A stretch of 64,000 nucleotides of DNA. Source: Terriglobia bacterium (GTDB lineage: Bacteria; Acidobacteriota; UBA6911). The notes beneath the pieces were generated by a model. The model ran no database searches and had not been told where the DNA came from. It saw only the letters and a program-made list of their open reading frames with translations. Location of the stretch: assembly GCA_020072565.1 (NCBI GenBank), contig JAIQGI010000016.1, positions 58,580-122,579 of the forward strand. The letters are read 5' to 3'. Below are positions 1 to 8,514 of the stretch, one piece after another (position 1 is the stretch's first letter; each line of letters opens with the position of its first letter). Made by a program: the position numbers and the translations under genes.

Positions 1-107
1 ACCTCGAACTTTGAGCTGGCTGCAAGGGTCGCTGCCGGTTGCGACGAGACCGCGATCAGGGCAACGCCCATCGCGACCAGCGACAGAACGAAAATTCTCC
101 GTTTCAT
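1..107 (-). CDS. Exported protein, N-terminus only (runs off the left edge)
   Basis: Only the first 35 residues are inside the window. They begin MKRRIFVLSLVAMGVALIAV and continue to an Ala-rich stretch, which is a classic Sec signal peptide: two basic residues, a hydrophobic core and small residues before a likely cleavage site. A GAGGT ribosome-binding site lies a few bases upstream of the ATG at 107. The mature protein is outside the window, so no function can be given. Confidence 0.7.
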   Translation of the reverse strand, partial: MKRRIFVLSLVAMGVALIAVSSQPAATLAASSKFE

Positions 108-293
108 GGGAACCTCGGTTTCATAGGGTGCGCCGGTGCCAGTGAGCCCGGACGCCGGCAACAAAGAGCCAACCGGCGGCCGCAGCTGGGTGTCCGGCTT
201 GATTAGTCATGCATCCGCAACTTATAGGACTTTACCTCGGGGAGGACAAGAGCAGAATGAACCGGGGTCAGGTCTGGGAAACAAGATCACTCG

Positions 294-611
294 CTAGCCC
301 TGAGGTCCATCCGTGCTGTGCGCACCTGAAGTTGACGCGATAGACGCCGGCCGTGGTTCTTCATTTTCGTTCAGCCGATGTAACTCATGCGCCAGTTGAT
401 TGGTCGCCCTGCGCTCGCGCCGCTGGCACACTAGGAACACGACGGCCGCGAGGCCTTCTACCAGGAAGAAGATGACCACCAACCAATCGGTCGCGTGGGG
501 CGGAATGAAGATGCCCACGAAAATGAAGACGAATGCAATCACGATCAGGAGGCCCGGGAGACCCTCGAGACCCTCACCTGCGATGCTGCTGGTAGCGAAC
601 GATTCCGTCAT
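294..611 (-). CDS. Small membrane protein with two predicted transmembrane segments
   Basis: This 105-residue protein has two hydrophobic helices, at about residues 19-37 and 43-62, separated by a short IPPHATDW loop. A basic, polar cytoplasmic-type tail follows, with RRERR after the second helix. No known domain is recognised. The ribosome-binding site is weak. Its coding-like composition and clear membrane topology support a real gene. It lies between the truncated exported gene and the DUF169 gene, on the same strand as both. Confidence 0.55.
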   Translation of the reverse strand: MTESFATSSIAGEGLEGLPGLLIVIAFVFIFVGIFIPPHATDWLVVIFFLVEGLAAVVFLVCQRRERRATNQLAHELHRLNENEEPRPASIASTSGAHSTDGPQG

Positions 612-744
612 CGCTTGAAATCACATAAAGAACCGCAAAAATCACGCGCAGAGCGCAATTTTGGCAGCTGGTTTGACCTTAATTTTATGAAAACAAAGAA
701 ATGGTTCCGGTGCGACCCCGAATGCCCCGACTGTGCACATTCGC

Positions 745-1476
745 TCAGACGGGCTCCACCCTGCCGAGTTGGTCAATCTGTCGCTCGATGCTTTTGCTGT
801 CTTCGAGATCCCTCCCACCGGCACCATGCTCGAGGGCGTGGAGGATTCCAATCATCTTGTGAAAAGGTACCGTGACCAGCAGGTGGTTCTCCTCGAAGCC
901 TGCCAGCTGCCTTGCACCAAAGTCGAGCAACGACATCCCGATCTCGCCGGTAACCAGCGGGTATGCAATCCCGGTCCTGCACGCGGGGCCGGAAAGTTCG
1001 GCCTTCATCGAGCCTCCCTGCCAGTATGCGGCGAAGCTTAGGAGTTTATGCAGAGAGCCGGGAGTTCCGACGAAAGCCACCAGATCGGGCAGGACCGGAG
1101 CTTCTGACAGCGCAGAGAAGAAGACATGGTTCGCCATACCCGTGGGCGGCGGAACGGTCTGCTGGCTGCGGTGGATCGCGACACGCGAGCAGTAGACCTT
1201 CTCTTTGTTGACCAGAAAATCAATCAATTTTTCCCTCCCGGCAGCGGGCGTCTGGCCGAGCCCCAGGCTGACGAGGCCGCCGGGGCAGCCACAGGTTTCA
1301 AAGGTGATGGTGATCGCTTCACCGCCGCAGGCTCTTTTCAAAGCCTGGCAGACGGAGACCTTCCCTTGCGGAGCAGCGGTGCCGGGCACCGGGGCTCCGG
1401 CGAAAGTCACAGCGACGGGATTCGTGTCGAGGCTCAGTTCCTTTTTCAATCTCTCAGACCATTTCTGCCAGTACAT
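745..1476 (-). CDS. DUF169 family protein
   Basis: A 243-residue protein starting MYWQKWSERLKKEL. Motifs typical of DUF169 are visible: NPVAVTF near the N-terminus, a Cys-rich stretch (CQALKRACGG, then CGCPGG) at about residues 43-70, and a conserved C-terminal half ending in a helix. The function of the family is not established; the conserved cysteines suggest a metal or redox role, which is inference. The ATG at 1476 is chosen over a longer reading because GGAGG lies seven bases upstream. The region further upstream in the same frame is low-complexity and Arg-rich. Confidence 0.8.
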   Translation of the reverse strand: MYWQKWSERLKKELSLDTNPVAVTFAGAPVPGTAAPQGKVSVCQALKRACGGEAITITFETCGCPGGLVSLGLGQTPAAGREKLIDFLVNKEKVYCSRVAIHRSQQTVPPPTGMANHVFFSALSEAPVLPDLVAFVGTPGSLHKLLSFAAYWQGGSMKAELSGPACRTGIAYPLVTGEIGMSLLDFGARQLAGFEENHLLVTVPFHKMIGILHALEHGAGGRDLEDSKSIERQIDQLGRVEPV

Positions 1477-1579
1477 GTTGTTCCTCCAGCCTTTCAATGG
1501 GAGGCTTATTCTCGCACGACAGGATCCTGCGGTCAAAAACCAATGGTTGGGTGCGCGTAGCATGCGCACCCTAATCTCC

Positions 1580-1745
1580 AGCCCGGATTATTCATGAATG
1601 TGCGACCAAAATGCAGTTTTGGACGCGGGAAAACGCTAACCGTTCGGTCTTGGTCGGCGTGCAAAAGCTCCTGCCTGCGTTTATCTGCGTCCAATTTTGT
1701 TTCTTTTCACGGGCGTGCGGTTCTGCTTCATGAATAAATAAGGCC
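1580..1745 (-). repeat. MITE-like repeat, copy A
   Basis: One of five copies of a 140-205 bp intergenic repeat. At 1580-1598 it reads AGCCCGGATTATTCATGAA. The far end, 1727-1745, carries the inverted version TTCATGAATAAATAAGGCC. Inside are the family-wide tracts CAAAATGCAGTTTTGGACGC and a stretch around TTCGGTCTTGGTCGGCG. Other copies lie at 31453-31596, 38814-39018, about 62326-62480 and 63708-63859. The open frame that crosses this copy on the minus strand is not considered a gene. Confidence 0.75.
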
Positions 1746-1913
1746 AGGACTTTGAATCCTGCGGCACGAAGAGCGCCCTGGAGGGCGTTAGATTTCAATC
1801 GCCTGATCTAAGGTCCATTCCAGTCTGTCACCCAATTCTGAAGTTGAGCCTGTTACTCAAATTAAAGTAAACAAATCCCGGACCTCAAACGGTTGCAGGA
1901 GCGGAGGTGGAAC

Positions 1914-1961
1914 ATGAGAGCTCTCAACCGGCGACTGCAGGAGCGAGCCGCGGCCGGATAG
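1914..1961 (+). CDS. Possible 15-residue leader ORF
   Basis: ATG at 1914 follows a strong GGAGGTGG ribosome-binding site at the right spacing. The frame reads MRALNRRLQERAAAG and stops at 1961, 25 bases before the sigma-like gene. It could be a leader peptide or the remnant of a gene start. Nothing else supports it. Confidence 0.25.
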   Translation: MRALNRRLQERAAAG

Positions 1962-1986
1962 CCGATCGGCGGATTTCATCTCAGGC

Positions 1987-2961
1987 ATGAATCCGGAGGC
2001 CTGTCGGATGACGGATCAGGCGCGCGTGCCGGGAAGCGACGATTTCTACGACGCGTTCCTCGCCCCTATGGAGAGCCGGATACTGCGGGCCGTGTGGAGA
2101 ATTGTCCGCAATCCCGACCTCGTGCAGGACGCCGTTCAGGATGCCCTTGCCGCGATCTGGCGGTGCCGCGAAAAGATCCGGCTCCACCCGAATCCCCAGG
2201 CGCTGATGCTGAAGATCACCACGGATGTGTCTTGTGACGTCCTGCGCCGGAGCCTCCGGCTTCAACAGCGCGAACGGCCGGCGGAAGACGGGGAAGCGGC
2301 TGCGCCTTTCCATGCGCCTCCAACGATGCAGATCGAAGTGGTGATGCTGATCTCCGGAGGCGCGCTTCGCATCGGACACACGTCGAGTTTCCTGGCGGAG
2401 TCCTTCGCCCTCAGGCAGACTGCATCCTCGGTGACCGGACGGCTCGAGCGCGCCCGGCAAATGGAATGCAGCCTGCAGGCTCGCGGCGAGCAGAACCGAC
2501 TGGTCCGATACTCGATCTCCTGGGGTGAAGGGCGTGACTCCAGGGTGGAGATCGAAGGACCGGGCTGCAAGGAGGTCCGGTTCGCACCCGCGCCCTCGAT
2601 GCAGGCCAGCGTTGTCAATGTTCCCCGGCCGGAGGGCAGGACGCCTGGGAGCCGGCCTCGGGATCGCCGGCTCGAACCCATTCACGATTTCCTCAGTGCG
2701 CCTGCGGTGGCCGGCCTCATCACAGGACAATGGCGGGCTGCTCCCTTATCAGGCGGCAGTGAAAAGGATCGAAAATCCTTCATCGTGACCTCGCCTGGGA
2801 GCCGGATTCTTACCCTGGTGGTCGTTGACCTGCACGCGCATCTGCCGGTCAGTCTTGCCCTTTTCCCGGCCGGATCCGGAACGCAGTTGCTGAATTCCGA
2901 GCCCGTGCTCAACGCCGAATTTCGCTGGGAGATCCGGCCGGGCACGCCCAGGCAGCCTTGA
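1987..2961 (+). CDS. ECF sigma-70-like protein with an unrelated C-terminal extension
   Basis: The 324-residue frame begins with an ECF sigma region 2 at about residues 30-95, where RNPDLVQDAVQDALAAIW resembles the core-binding helix. A shortened, divergent region 4-like segment follows near 135-160 (LAESFALRQTASSVTGRLER compares with the usual helix-turn-helix). The rest, about 165-324, is not part of any sigma factor. Its end (residues 245-315) looks like the beta-rich LolA/exported-protein domains common in this genome. The region between the two sigma regions is too short for a standard factor. It may be a fused or decaying factor. It runs into the next gene, whose ribosome-binding site overlaps its stop. 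No strong ribosome-binding site is seen for either ATG 1987 or ATG 2008. Confidence 0.55.
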   Translation: MNPEACRMTDQARVPGSDDFYDAFLAPMESRILRAVWRIVRNPDLVQDAVQDALAAIWRCREKIRLHPNPQALMLKITTDVSCDVLRRSLRLQQRERPAEDGEAAAPFHAPPTMQIEVVMLISGGALRIGHTSSFLAESFALRQTASSVTGRLERARQMECSLQARGEQNRLVRYSISWGEGRDSRVEIEGPGCKEVRFAPAPSMQASVVNVPRPEGRTPGSRPRDRRLEPIHDFLSAPAVAGLITGQWRAAPLSGGSEKDRKSFIVTSPGSRILTLVVVDLHAHLPVSLALFPAGSGTQLLNSEPVLNAEFRWEIRPGTPRQP

Positions 2962-2975
2962 CAAAGGAGGGTTCC

Positions 2976-3989
2976 ATGTCAGCCTCAAGCAACGGCAATA
3001 ACTTGGTCACGGGGATTGTGAGGATCGGTGTGCCCATAGCCCTGATCTCCGGCCTGACCTTTTCCATCCGTCATGAATGCCCGCTCAGCCTCCGTTGGGC
3101 GGTCCTGATCCTCGTGGGCGAAATCGCACTGCTCCTCATGGGGTTCAGATGGGCTGAGATTGCAAATGCCTTCCGGCAGGCGGCGGGACAGCGCACTGCA
3201 GCAGGAGCGTCGGAGCGCAGCACTTATTTCTGGGAAGCTGCCGCGCGCAATGCACTGCACCTCGGAGTCCTCGGGACTCTGGTTGGATTCGTGATCCAGA
3301 TCTGTTCGGACATAGGCGGGCAGGCCGGCTTCATGTTCGCCCTGGGGGGCGCACTGCTCTCAACCGTCTACGGATTGATTCTGGCGGCAATTCTGAGCAC
3401 GCCTGCAGTGCGATCCCTTTGGACGCTCGGACCTGAGCATCCTTCGGAAACCGGGGAGCCGATTTACGCTTCGCCGGGCGAAGGCAAGAGAGCCGGCCGT
3501 CTGGAACAGCTGCTCGGTCACATCCTGTTCCTCGTCCTGATGCTGTGGGTTCTCTTCACCCCAGCCGCAGCCGGGTCCACCATGCCATTCGACTGGTTTG
3601 TCCATTGGCCGGCCTGGCTCGTGGTGTTCGGCGGAGCGCTGATTTTCGGGCTGATGTCGGGGCACACTTTTAAAACCGGCTCACTGGTCCTGGGCTTTGC
3701 CTGCGCGGGCCTGATCGGGTCGCTCTTCGGCGTCGTCCAGGCCCTGCAGGGATTCTCAACGGCAAGTATCGCGGCGGTTTCTGAGGGGATTACCTTTATG
3801 ATCTCGTCCTGCTTCGCGGGTTTCGTCGGTCTGCTCGCGATCGGCCTGCCGCTGCAGGACCGCAGTCACAACCGGCGAGGGCTGAGTCTGAGCCGCCTGG
3901 TTTGGTACGGATACCCTGTCGTCGCGCTGCTGCTCGTGGCGCTCGCAACCCTGATGGTCATGGTCCCGATCAAGATTGAGAACTCCTGA
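2976..3989 (+). CDS. Membrane protein with duplicated MotA/TolQ/ExbB-like domain
   Basis: 337 residues, with the ATG preceded by AAAGGAGG five bases away. Six or more hydrophobic segments are visible. Two segments resemble the conserved helix pair of the MotA/TolQ/ExbB proton-channel family: about residues 90-145 (LGVLGTLVGF ... LLSTVYGLILA) and about 245-300 (GLIGSLFGVVQALQGFS ... SSCFAGFVGLLAIG). This suggests an internal duplication, whereas the canonical proteins carry one such pair. No partner of the MotB/TolR/ExbD type is adjacent. It appears translationally coupled to the sigma-like gene just upstream. A role in proton-driven work at the envelope is possible but is inference. Confidence 0.65.
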   Translation: MSASSNGNNLVTGIVRIGVPIALISGLTFSIRHECPLSLRWAVLILVGEIALLLMGFRWAEIANAFRQAAGQRTAAGASERSTYFWEAAARNALHLGVLGTLVGFVIQICSDIGGQAGFMFALGGALLSTVYGLILAAILSTPAVRSLWTLGPEHPSETGEPIYASPGEGKRAGRLEQLLGHILFLVLMLWVLFTPAAAGSTMPFDWFVHWPAWLVVFGGALIFGLMSGHTFKTGSLVLGFACAGLIGSLFGVVQALQGFSTASIAAVSEGITFMISSCFAGFVGLLAIGLPLQDRSHNRRGLSLSRLVWYGYPVVALLLVALATLMVMVPIKIENS

Positions 3990-4048
3990 ACCCAGGATTG
4001 TCGCAGTGCAGAGCTGATGAATATCCCGTTTATTACAATCGGAATCGC

Positions 4049-5263
4049 TCACCCGAGAGACTCCTCGGGAGCATCCAGGAGGCGCGCCATGGCAAGCGCA
4101 TTGGACTGCACATCGAGCCCGAGGGAGCACTGGACGTCACATGGGCCACAGCGTCTGCAGGCTACATCCGCCACCGTCCACGCCCGGAGTGTATCCCGAG
4201 CTCTTTTCGGCCTCTGGTGGCCGAGCGCATACATGGAGGCGCGCATGAGGGTGGGGATATCCATGCCGGCAGGACACTGCGCCAGGCAGCGTCCGCACTG
4301 CTGGCAGTAAGTGCCCGAGAGCCCCAATACTTCCCCTAGCTTCAGGTCTCGCCTATCCTCCGGCGTCAGGGCTAGATCATTCATGACCGACAGGTCTTCC
4401 CGCATCTCATCGTAGTTGGAGAATGCCGGGATGGTCGTGTGAACGTTTTCATCCTGAAGCACCCATTTGAGGGCGGCCTTCATGTTGATCTTCCTGCGGG
4501 TTCCATCCCAGTAGACTCCGGCTTGCGTTTTCATGGCGACGACCCCGAGTCCGGCTTTGGCTGCCTGGCCGATGGCAGAGCGGACTTCTTCGCGGTGAGA
4601 TTGCTTGAAGTTGTAGGCGGTGAGGATTACCTCCCAGAATCCACTATCGGCGGCGGCCCGGATTACTTCCGGCTCCTTGCTGTGCGTCCCGACTCCGACG
4701 AAACGCGCCTTCCCGCTTTTCTTTAACTTTTCGAACGCCTTCATGTAGGGCTCATGCAGTGTGGTTTCCCGTCTGCCGACTGAAACCAGGTAGTAGATAT
4801 CGACATATTCGAGTCCCAGGCGCTGCAGACTCCCTTCAAGAGAATCCGAGATAAGTTCTGGATTGGCGTCTTTCCCGAGGTCCAATGACCGGTCACTTCC
4901 TCTCTCGAACCGAGCAGGCAGGTCCGGGCTGGTCGCGATAACAAAAGACTCCCGAGGGAGACCCCGGAGGGCCGCGCCAAGAAGGTGCTCGTGATTCCTT
5001 TCAGAATACGAGCTCGAGGTGTGAAAATAGACGACTCCCTCATCATGCGCCGCACGAACAAGGTCTATGGCATAGATGGATCCCATGCTCACGACGGGGA
5101 GCCGGAGACCTGTCCGCCCGAGGGTGCGGTAAATGAAACTTCGGTCCTTTAGCGGTTTCTCTTGCGGCGGGCGGGAGCAGGCGGAAATAAATGCCGCTCC
5201 TGCAATCCCCGTCGCTCCGGTTTTCAGAAAACTCCTTCGGGAAGTGAGTCGAGATCTGTTCAT
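4049..5263 (-). CDS. Tat-exported aldo/keto reductase with C-terminal 4Fe-4S domain
   Basis: 404 residues. The N-terminus has a twin-arginine motif (RRSFLKTG) and a Cys in ISACS that could be a lipobox, so the protein is probably folded in the cytoplasm, exported through Tat and perhaps lipid-anchored. Residues about 40-320 form an aldo/keto reductase barrel (YRTLGRTGLRLPVVSMGS at its start; a GDERSLD-like helix and VGVGTHSKEPEVI further on). The last 90 residues carry two Cys clusters, CQQCGRCLAQCP and CRRCGPCDVQC, of the ferredoxin 4Fe-4S type. This architecture is common in Acidobacteriota and Planctomycetes; substrates are unknown. A GGGAGA ribosome-binding site precedes the ATG. It converges with the MotA-like gene, with 59 bases between. 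Confidence 0.85.
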   Translation of the reverse strand: MNRSRLTSRRSFLKTGATGIAGAAFISACSRPPQEKPLKDRSFIYRTLGRTGLRLPVVSMGSIYAIDLVRAAHDEGVVYFHTSSSYSERNHEHLLGAALRGLPRESFVIATSPDLPARFERGSDRSLDLGKDANPELISDSLEGSLQRLGLEYVDIYYLVSVGRRETTLHEPYMKAFEKLKKSGKARFVGVGTHSKEPEVIRAAADSGFWEVILTAYNFKQSHREEVRSAIGQAAKAGLGVVAMKTQAGVYWDGTRRKINMKAALKWVLQDENVHTTIPAFSNYDEMREDLSVMNDLALTPEDRRDLKLGEVLGLSGTYCQQCGRCLAQCPAGMDIPTLMRASMYALGHQRPKRARDTLRAWTVADVACRRCGPCDVQCSLGLDVQSNALAMARLLDAPEESLG

Positions 5264-5290
5264 GGCTGAGTCTCCCTATGATCAGTCTCC

Positions 5291-5815
5291 TTGCCGATTC
5301 TTCAGGAAGAGTTCAGTTGCACTCCTGAACAATACCATGAATACGTTCGGGCTGAAGCCGCCACGGCCCCGGGGCTCCTTGGATCCGACAGGTCGGTGGA
5401 TCCGCTTCTTCGGGTGTCGTCGGATGCAAGCAGCATGGTTCGCCAGCGTGCCCGGGATGCACTCGTGAAGATCGGCCGCACCGCTGCCCCGGCGATTGGC
5501 CGGACACTCCGCGACCCGAATCCGCAGGTTCGATGGACGGCGGCGCTGATGCTGGGGAATATAGCTTCGGAGCAGACCGTTCCGGCGTTGATCGAAGCTC
5601 TTTCCGATGCGGATTGGATGGTGAGGAATGAAGCATCGGTTGCCCTGGCGCGCACGCGTTCCGATGCATCCGTAACACCGATGGAAGAATATCCAATCCG
5701 TTCCCTATCACGGCAAAACCGTGCTGCTCAATGCCGGAGACACAAAAGGCGACCAGCAATCGATCTTCGGGCCTCAAAGTCCATTCTTTTGAGTGATCCC
5801 CAAAACTCGTCATAA
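5291..5815 (+). pseudogene. HEAT-repeat (PBS-lyase-like) protein, probably decayed
   Basis: Residues about 30-120 of this frame contain two to three HEAT-like repeats, for example VRQRARDALVKIG, VRWTAALMLGNIA and VRNEASVALAR, each followed by a short loop. After about base 5670 the frame loses repeat character and becomes Arg/Gln-rich. A neighbouring frame there reads YHGKTVLLNAGDTKGDQQ and stops at 5788, so a frameshift or junction is likely. There is no good start: the frame opens at a TTG with no ribosome-binding site. It looks like a remnant of a larger HEAT protein. Confidence 0.45.
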
Positions 5816-5948
5816 GATCACGGATAAATCCTCGAAGCCGGCCTTTTCCAGCCGCATGGCGTGGTACCTATTTCTGCTGGTTACGCAGATTTTCCTGGAG
5901 GTCATATTTGTGCTTGTGGTGACGGCTATTTCCGTCGCGCAAAAATGA
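5793..5948 (+). CDS. Possible 51-residue single-pass membrane protein
   Basis: A GTG-initiated frame (with an internal ATG at 5856) gives a basic N-terminus followed by one very hydrophobic helix (MAWYLFLLVTQIFLEVIFVL and on) and a stop at 5948. It lies upstream of the ADOP permease. No ribosome-binding site is evident, so it may be the tail of a lost gene. Confidence 0.3.
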   Translation: MIPKTRHKITDKSSKPAFSSRMAWYLFLLVTQIFLEVIFVLVVTAISVAQK

Positions 5949-6024
5949 GGAATCACCTCCTGTGCGAAAGAGGTAGAATAACAAGGCAAGAGCCGATCGG
6001 GTCGCTGCATTTGCGATCGATCCT

Positions 6025-8514
6025 GTGCAATTTCTTGCTTCAGACATCCGGTACCTGCACCATGCCGGCCGATGGAGATCTGGCGTGGCAACATTTCTTC
6101 GGGACGCTGTCCTCAGCCATCGATTTCTCTGCAGGCGTCCCGGTTTCACACTCATGGCAGCCCTCACCATCGCGCTGGGTATCGGCGCCAACACAGCTGT
6201 GTTTACCGTCGTTCATGCGCTGCTGATCGAACCCGTGCCGCTCCGTGAACCGGAACGCCTCGTCGTTGTCCATGAGCAAGACCTGGTTCGGGGGATCACC
6301 TACGACGCCTGCTCCGCTCGCATGTTCCTCGCCATGCGCGCGCAAAATGATGTGTTTGCTCAGCTCGCCGGCTGGTATGAGCGCACCACGAATGTGACCA
6401 GCGCCGATGCTCCGCTGCAGGTCCAGGCCTGGCAGACCACTTCCGATTTCTTTCCTGCCATGGGCTTGCAGCCCGTCTTGGGCCGCGGTTTTCATCCTCA
6501 TGAAACCCTCGTAGGCAATCCCGGCAATGTGGTTGTGATCGGCAACCGGTTTTGGTGTCAGCAGTTCGGATCAGACCGGGAGGCAGTGGGGCGTACGATT
6601 CTGGTAGATGACCTTCCTGCCACCATCGTGGGGGTTATGCCTCCTAACGAGCAGTGGCTGGATGTCGATCTGCTTATGCCGATACCCCCGTATGTGACGG
6701 ACATGCTGGACCGGCGCATTCTCTCTGTTGTGGGGCGCCTGAAACCCGGCCAGACGCTAGAAACCGCGCAGGCGCAGCTCCAGAGAATCGCGGCTGGCGT
6801 TCATCCGGAATTCCGCGTCGAAAAGTCGGAGATTTCGGTAGTTCTCGTCCCCATCGACCGAGTGGTGGTCAATCGTAACTCCCGGCTCGTCATAGGACTT
6901 CTCAGTGGGGCGGTCGTGTTCGTGATGCTGATCGCATCTGTAAACCTGGCAAACCTGCTGTTGGCGCGCGCGGTTGGGCGCCGCCACGAGATTGCGATTC
7001 ATGCGGCGGTTGGCGTGGGACGCTTCGGTCTTATGCGGCGGCTCCTGACGGAATCGGTCATGGTGACCATGCTCGGAGGCGCCATGGGCGCCCTGCTCGC
7101 GCTCTGGGGAGTTGATGTACTCCGCAGCTTCAGCGCCGGTCACATCCCGCGACTTGACTCCATGGGGATGCACGGCATGGTGCTGGTGTTTACCGCTGCA
7201 CTTGCGTTCGTCTCCGGCCTGTCAGCAGGGCTGTTTCCCGCGATTCTGGCATCACGGACGAACCTCGTTGAGGCGCTGAAAGACGCCACCGAGAGTGGAT
7301 TCGGCAGGCCGGAACGCGGAGGTTTACGGGGCACACTGGTGGTTGTCGAGGTGGCTTTCGCGCTTGCACTCCTCATTTCAGCGGGACTGCTTCTACGCAG
7401 CGCCGCGCGCGTTTCCCAGGTAGATCCGGGATTTCAGACCTCTGGCCGCCTGGCACTGACCGTGAACCTGCCGCGCACTCGGTATGAACCCGATGCGAAG
7501 GTGATCCAATTCTGGCGTTCCTTGCTCGAAAGGGTACGCGTCCTGCCGGGGATTATCGCGGCCACCGGTACCAGCGATCGATGGCTGGAAGGCCAGCGAA
7601 TTATGGAGTTCGATGTCGAAAATCAAGCCGAAACGCCGCCCCGTGTCCCGATCGCCTGCGTGCGTACCGTCACGCCGGATTATTTCAGAACGCTGGGCAT
7701 TCGTATTCTGGATGGGAGGGACTTCAACGATGATGACTGGAGGGCAATCGATGGGACCATGCCCGGCGGAGCTCCGTTCGTTACGTTGGTGAGCAAATCA
7801 TTGGCAAAAAGGCTGTGGCCGGGAGAGAGGGCAATCGGCAAGCGGATTCGGCCAGTGGTGGGCAACGAGCGCCCCTGGTGCAAGGTGATCGGCGTGGTCG
7901 ATGACGTGCGCCAGGGATCGCTTACGGAGACGCCCCGCCCTTTCTTCTATCTCCCCGAGTTTCAATTTGCCTGGACGCGACTGTACTTGGTGGCGCACGT
8001 TTCGGCTGACATGGCCACGGTGGTGCCGGCCATCCAGGCCGCCGTCTCTTCACTGGATCGAACCGTCCCGGTCAATGAAGTGGTGTCTCTCGACAATTTG
8101 CGGAGCGATTCCCAGTATGTGCCGCGTGCGGTGACGCTTCTGATCGTCATTTTTGCCGTCATTGCGGTGTCTCTCGCCGCAGTGGGCGTCTATGGGCTGG
8201 TGGCTTATTCGGTTGCGCGGCGGAGCCACGAGTTTGGCGTTCGGATCGCCCTCGGGGCCGGCTCCGCAGACATCGTGCGTCTGGTCGTGCGCCAGGGACT
8301 GAAGCTGATCCTTGCAGGAGAGGTCGCGGGTTTAATCCTGGCTCTTCTATTTACTGCGCCCCTCGGAAGTCAGCTTTACGAGATCTCACCGACCGATCCG
8401 CTGACCTACACGATTATCGCCATTTTCCTGCTTCTGGTCGGCCTCGCCGCCTGCGCGGTGCCGGCGTGGCGTGCCACAAGGGCCAATCCAGCGCGTGCGC
8501 TCCACGCAGAGTAG
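6025..8514 (+). CDS. ADOP-type MacB/FtsX-family permease
   Basis: 829 residues with two copies of the MacB_PCD plus FtsX arrangement. A first membrane helix is at about 40-65 (PGFTLMAALTIALGIGANTA, the hallmark of these proteins), followed by a periplasmic domain and a three-helix FtsX block at about 285-410. A second helix is near 435, followed by a second periplasmic domain and an FtsX block at about 700-825, ending RATRANPARALHAE. This is the 'acidobacterial duplicated orphan permease' layout. As usual for the group, no ABC ATPase is adjacent. The PadR-type regulator often found beside such genes is missing. The first 40 residues are less canonical than usual, and the start is a GTG, so the exact start is uncertain. 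Its 3' end overlaps the convergent LolA-like gene by 109 bases. Confidence 0.85.
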   Translation: MQFLASDIRYLHHAGRWRSGVATFLRDAVLSHRFLCRRPGFTLMAALTIALGIGANTAVFTVVHALLIEPVPLREPERLVVVHEQDLVRGITYDACSARMFLAMRAQNDVFAQLAGWYERTTNVTSADAPLQVQAWQTTSDFFPAMGLQPVLGRGFHPHETLVGNPGNVVVIGNRFWCQQFGSDREAVGRTILVDDLPATIVGVMPPNEQWLDVDLLMPIPPYVTDMLDRRILSVVGRLKPGQTLETAQAQLQRIAAGVHPEFRVEKSEISVVLVPIDRVVVNRNSRLVIGLLSGAVVFVMLIASVNLANLLLARAVGRRHEIAIHAAVGVGRFGLMRRLLTESVMVTMLGGAMGALLALWGVDVLRSFSAGHIPRLDSMGMHGMVLVFTAALAFVSGLSAGLFPAILASRTNLVEALKDATESGFGRPERGGLRGTLVVVEVAFALALLISAGLLLRSAARVSQVDPGFQTSGRLALTVNLPRTRYEPDAKVIQFWRSLLERVRVLPGIIAATGTSDRWLEGQRIMEFDVENQAETPPRVPIACVRTVTPDYFRTLGIRILDGRDFNDDDWRAIDGTMPGGAPFVTLVSKSLAKRLWPGERAIGKRIRPVVGNERPWCKVIGVVDDVRQGSLTETPRPFFYLPEFQFAWTRLYLVAHVSADMATVVPAIQAAVSSLDRTVPVNEVVSLDNLRSDSQYVPRAVTLLIVIFAVIAVSLAAVGVYGLVAYSVARRSHEFGVRIALGAGSADIVRLVVRQGLKLILAGEVAGLILALLFTAPLGSQLYEISPTDPLTYTIIAIFLLLVGLAACAVPAWRATRANPARALHAE

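Noticed and set aside
1592..1798. 68-residue minus-strand frame and similar frames in the other repeat copies
   Set aside because: It lies within the MITE-like repeat, has no ribosome-binding site, and the copies do not keep one reading frame.
1981..2730. 249-residue minus-strand frame opposite the sigma-like gene
   Set aside because: Pro/Arg/His-rich with no domain; shadow of the plus-strand gene, which has recognisable sigma region 2.
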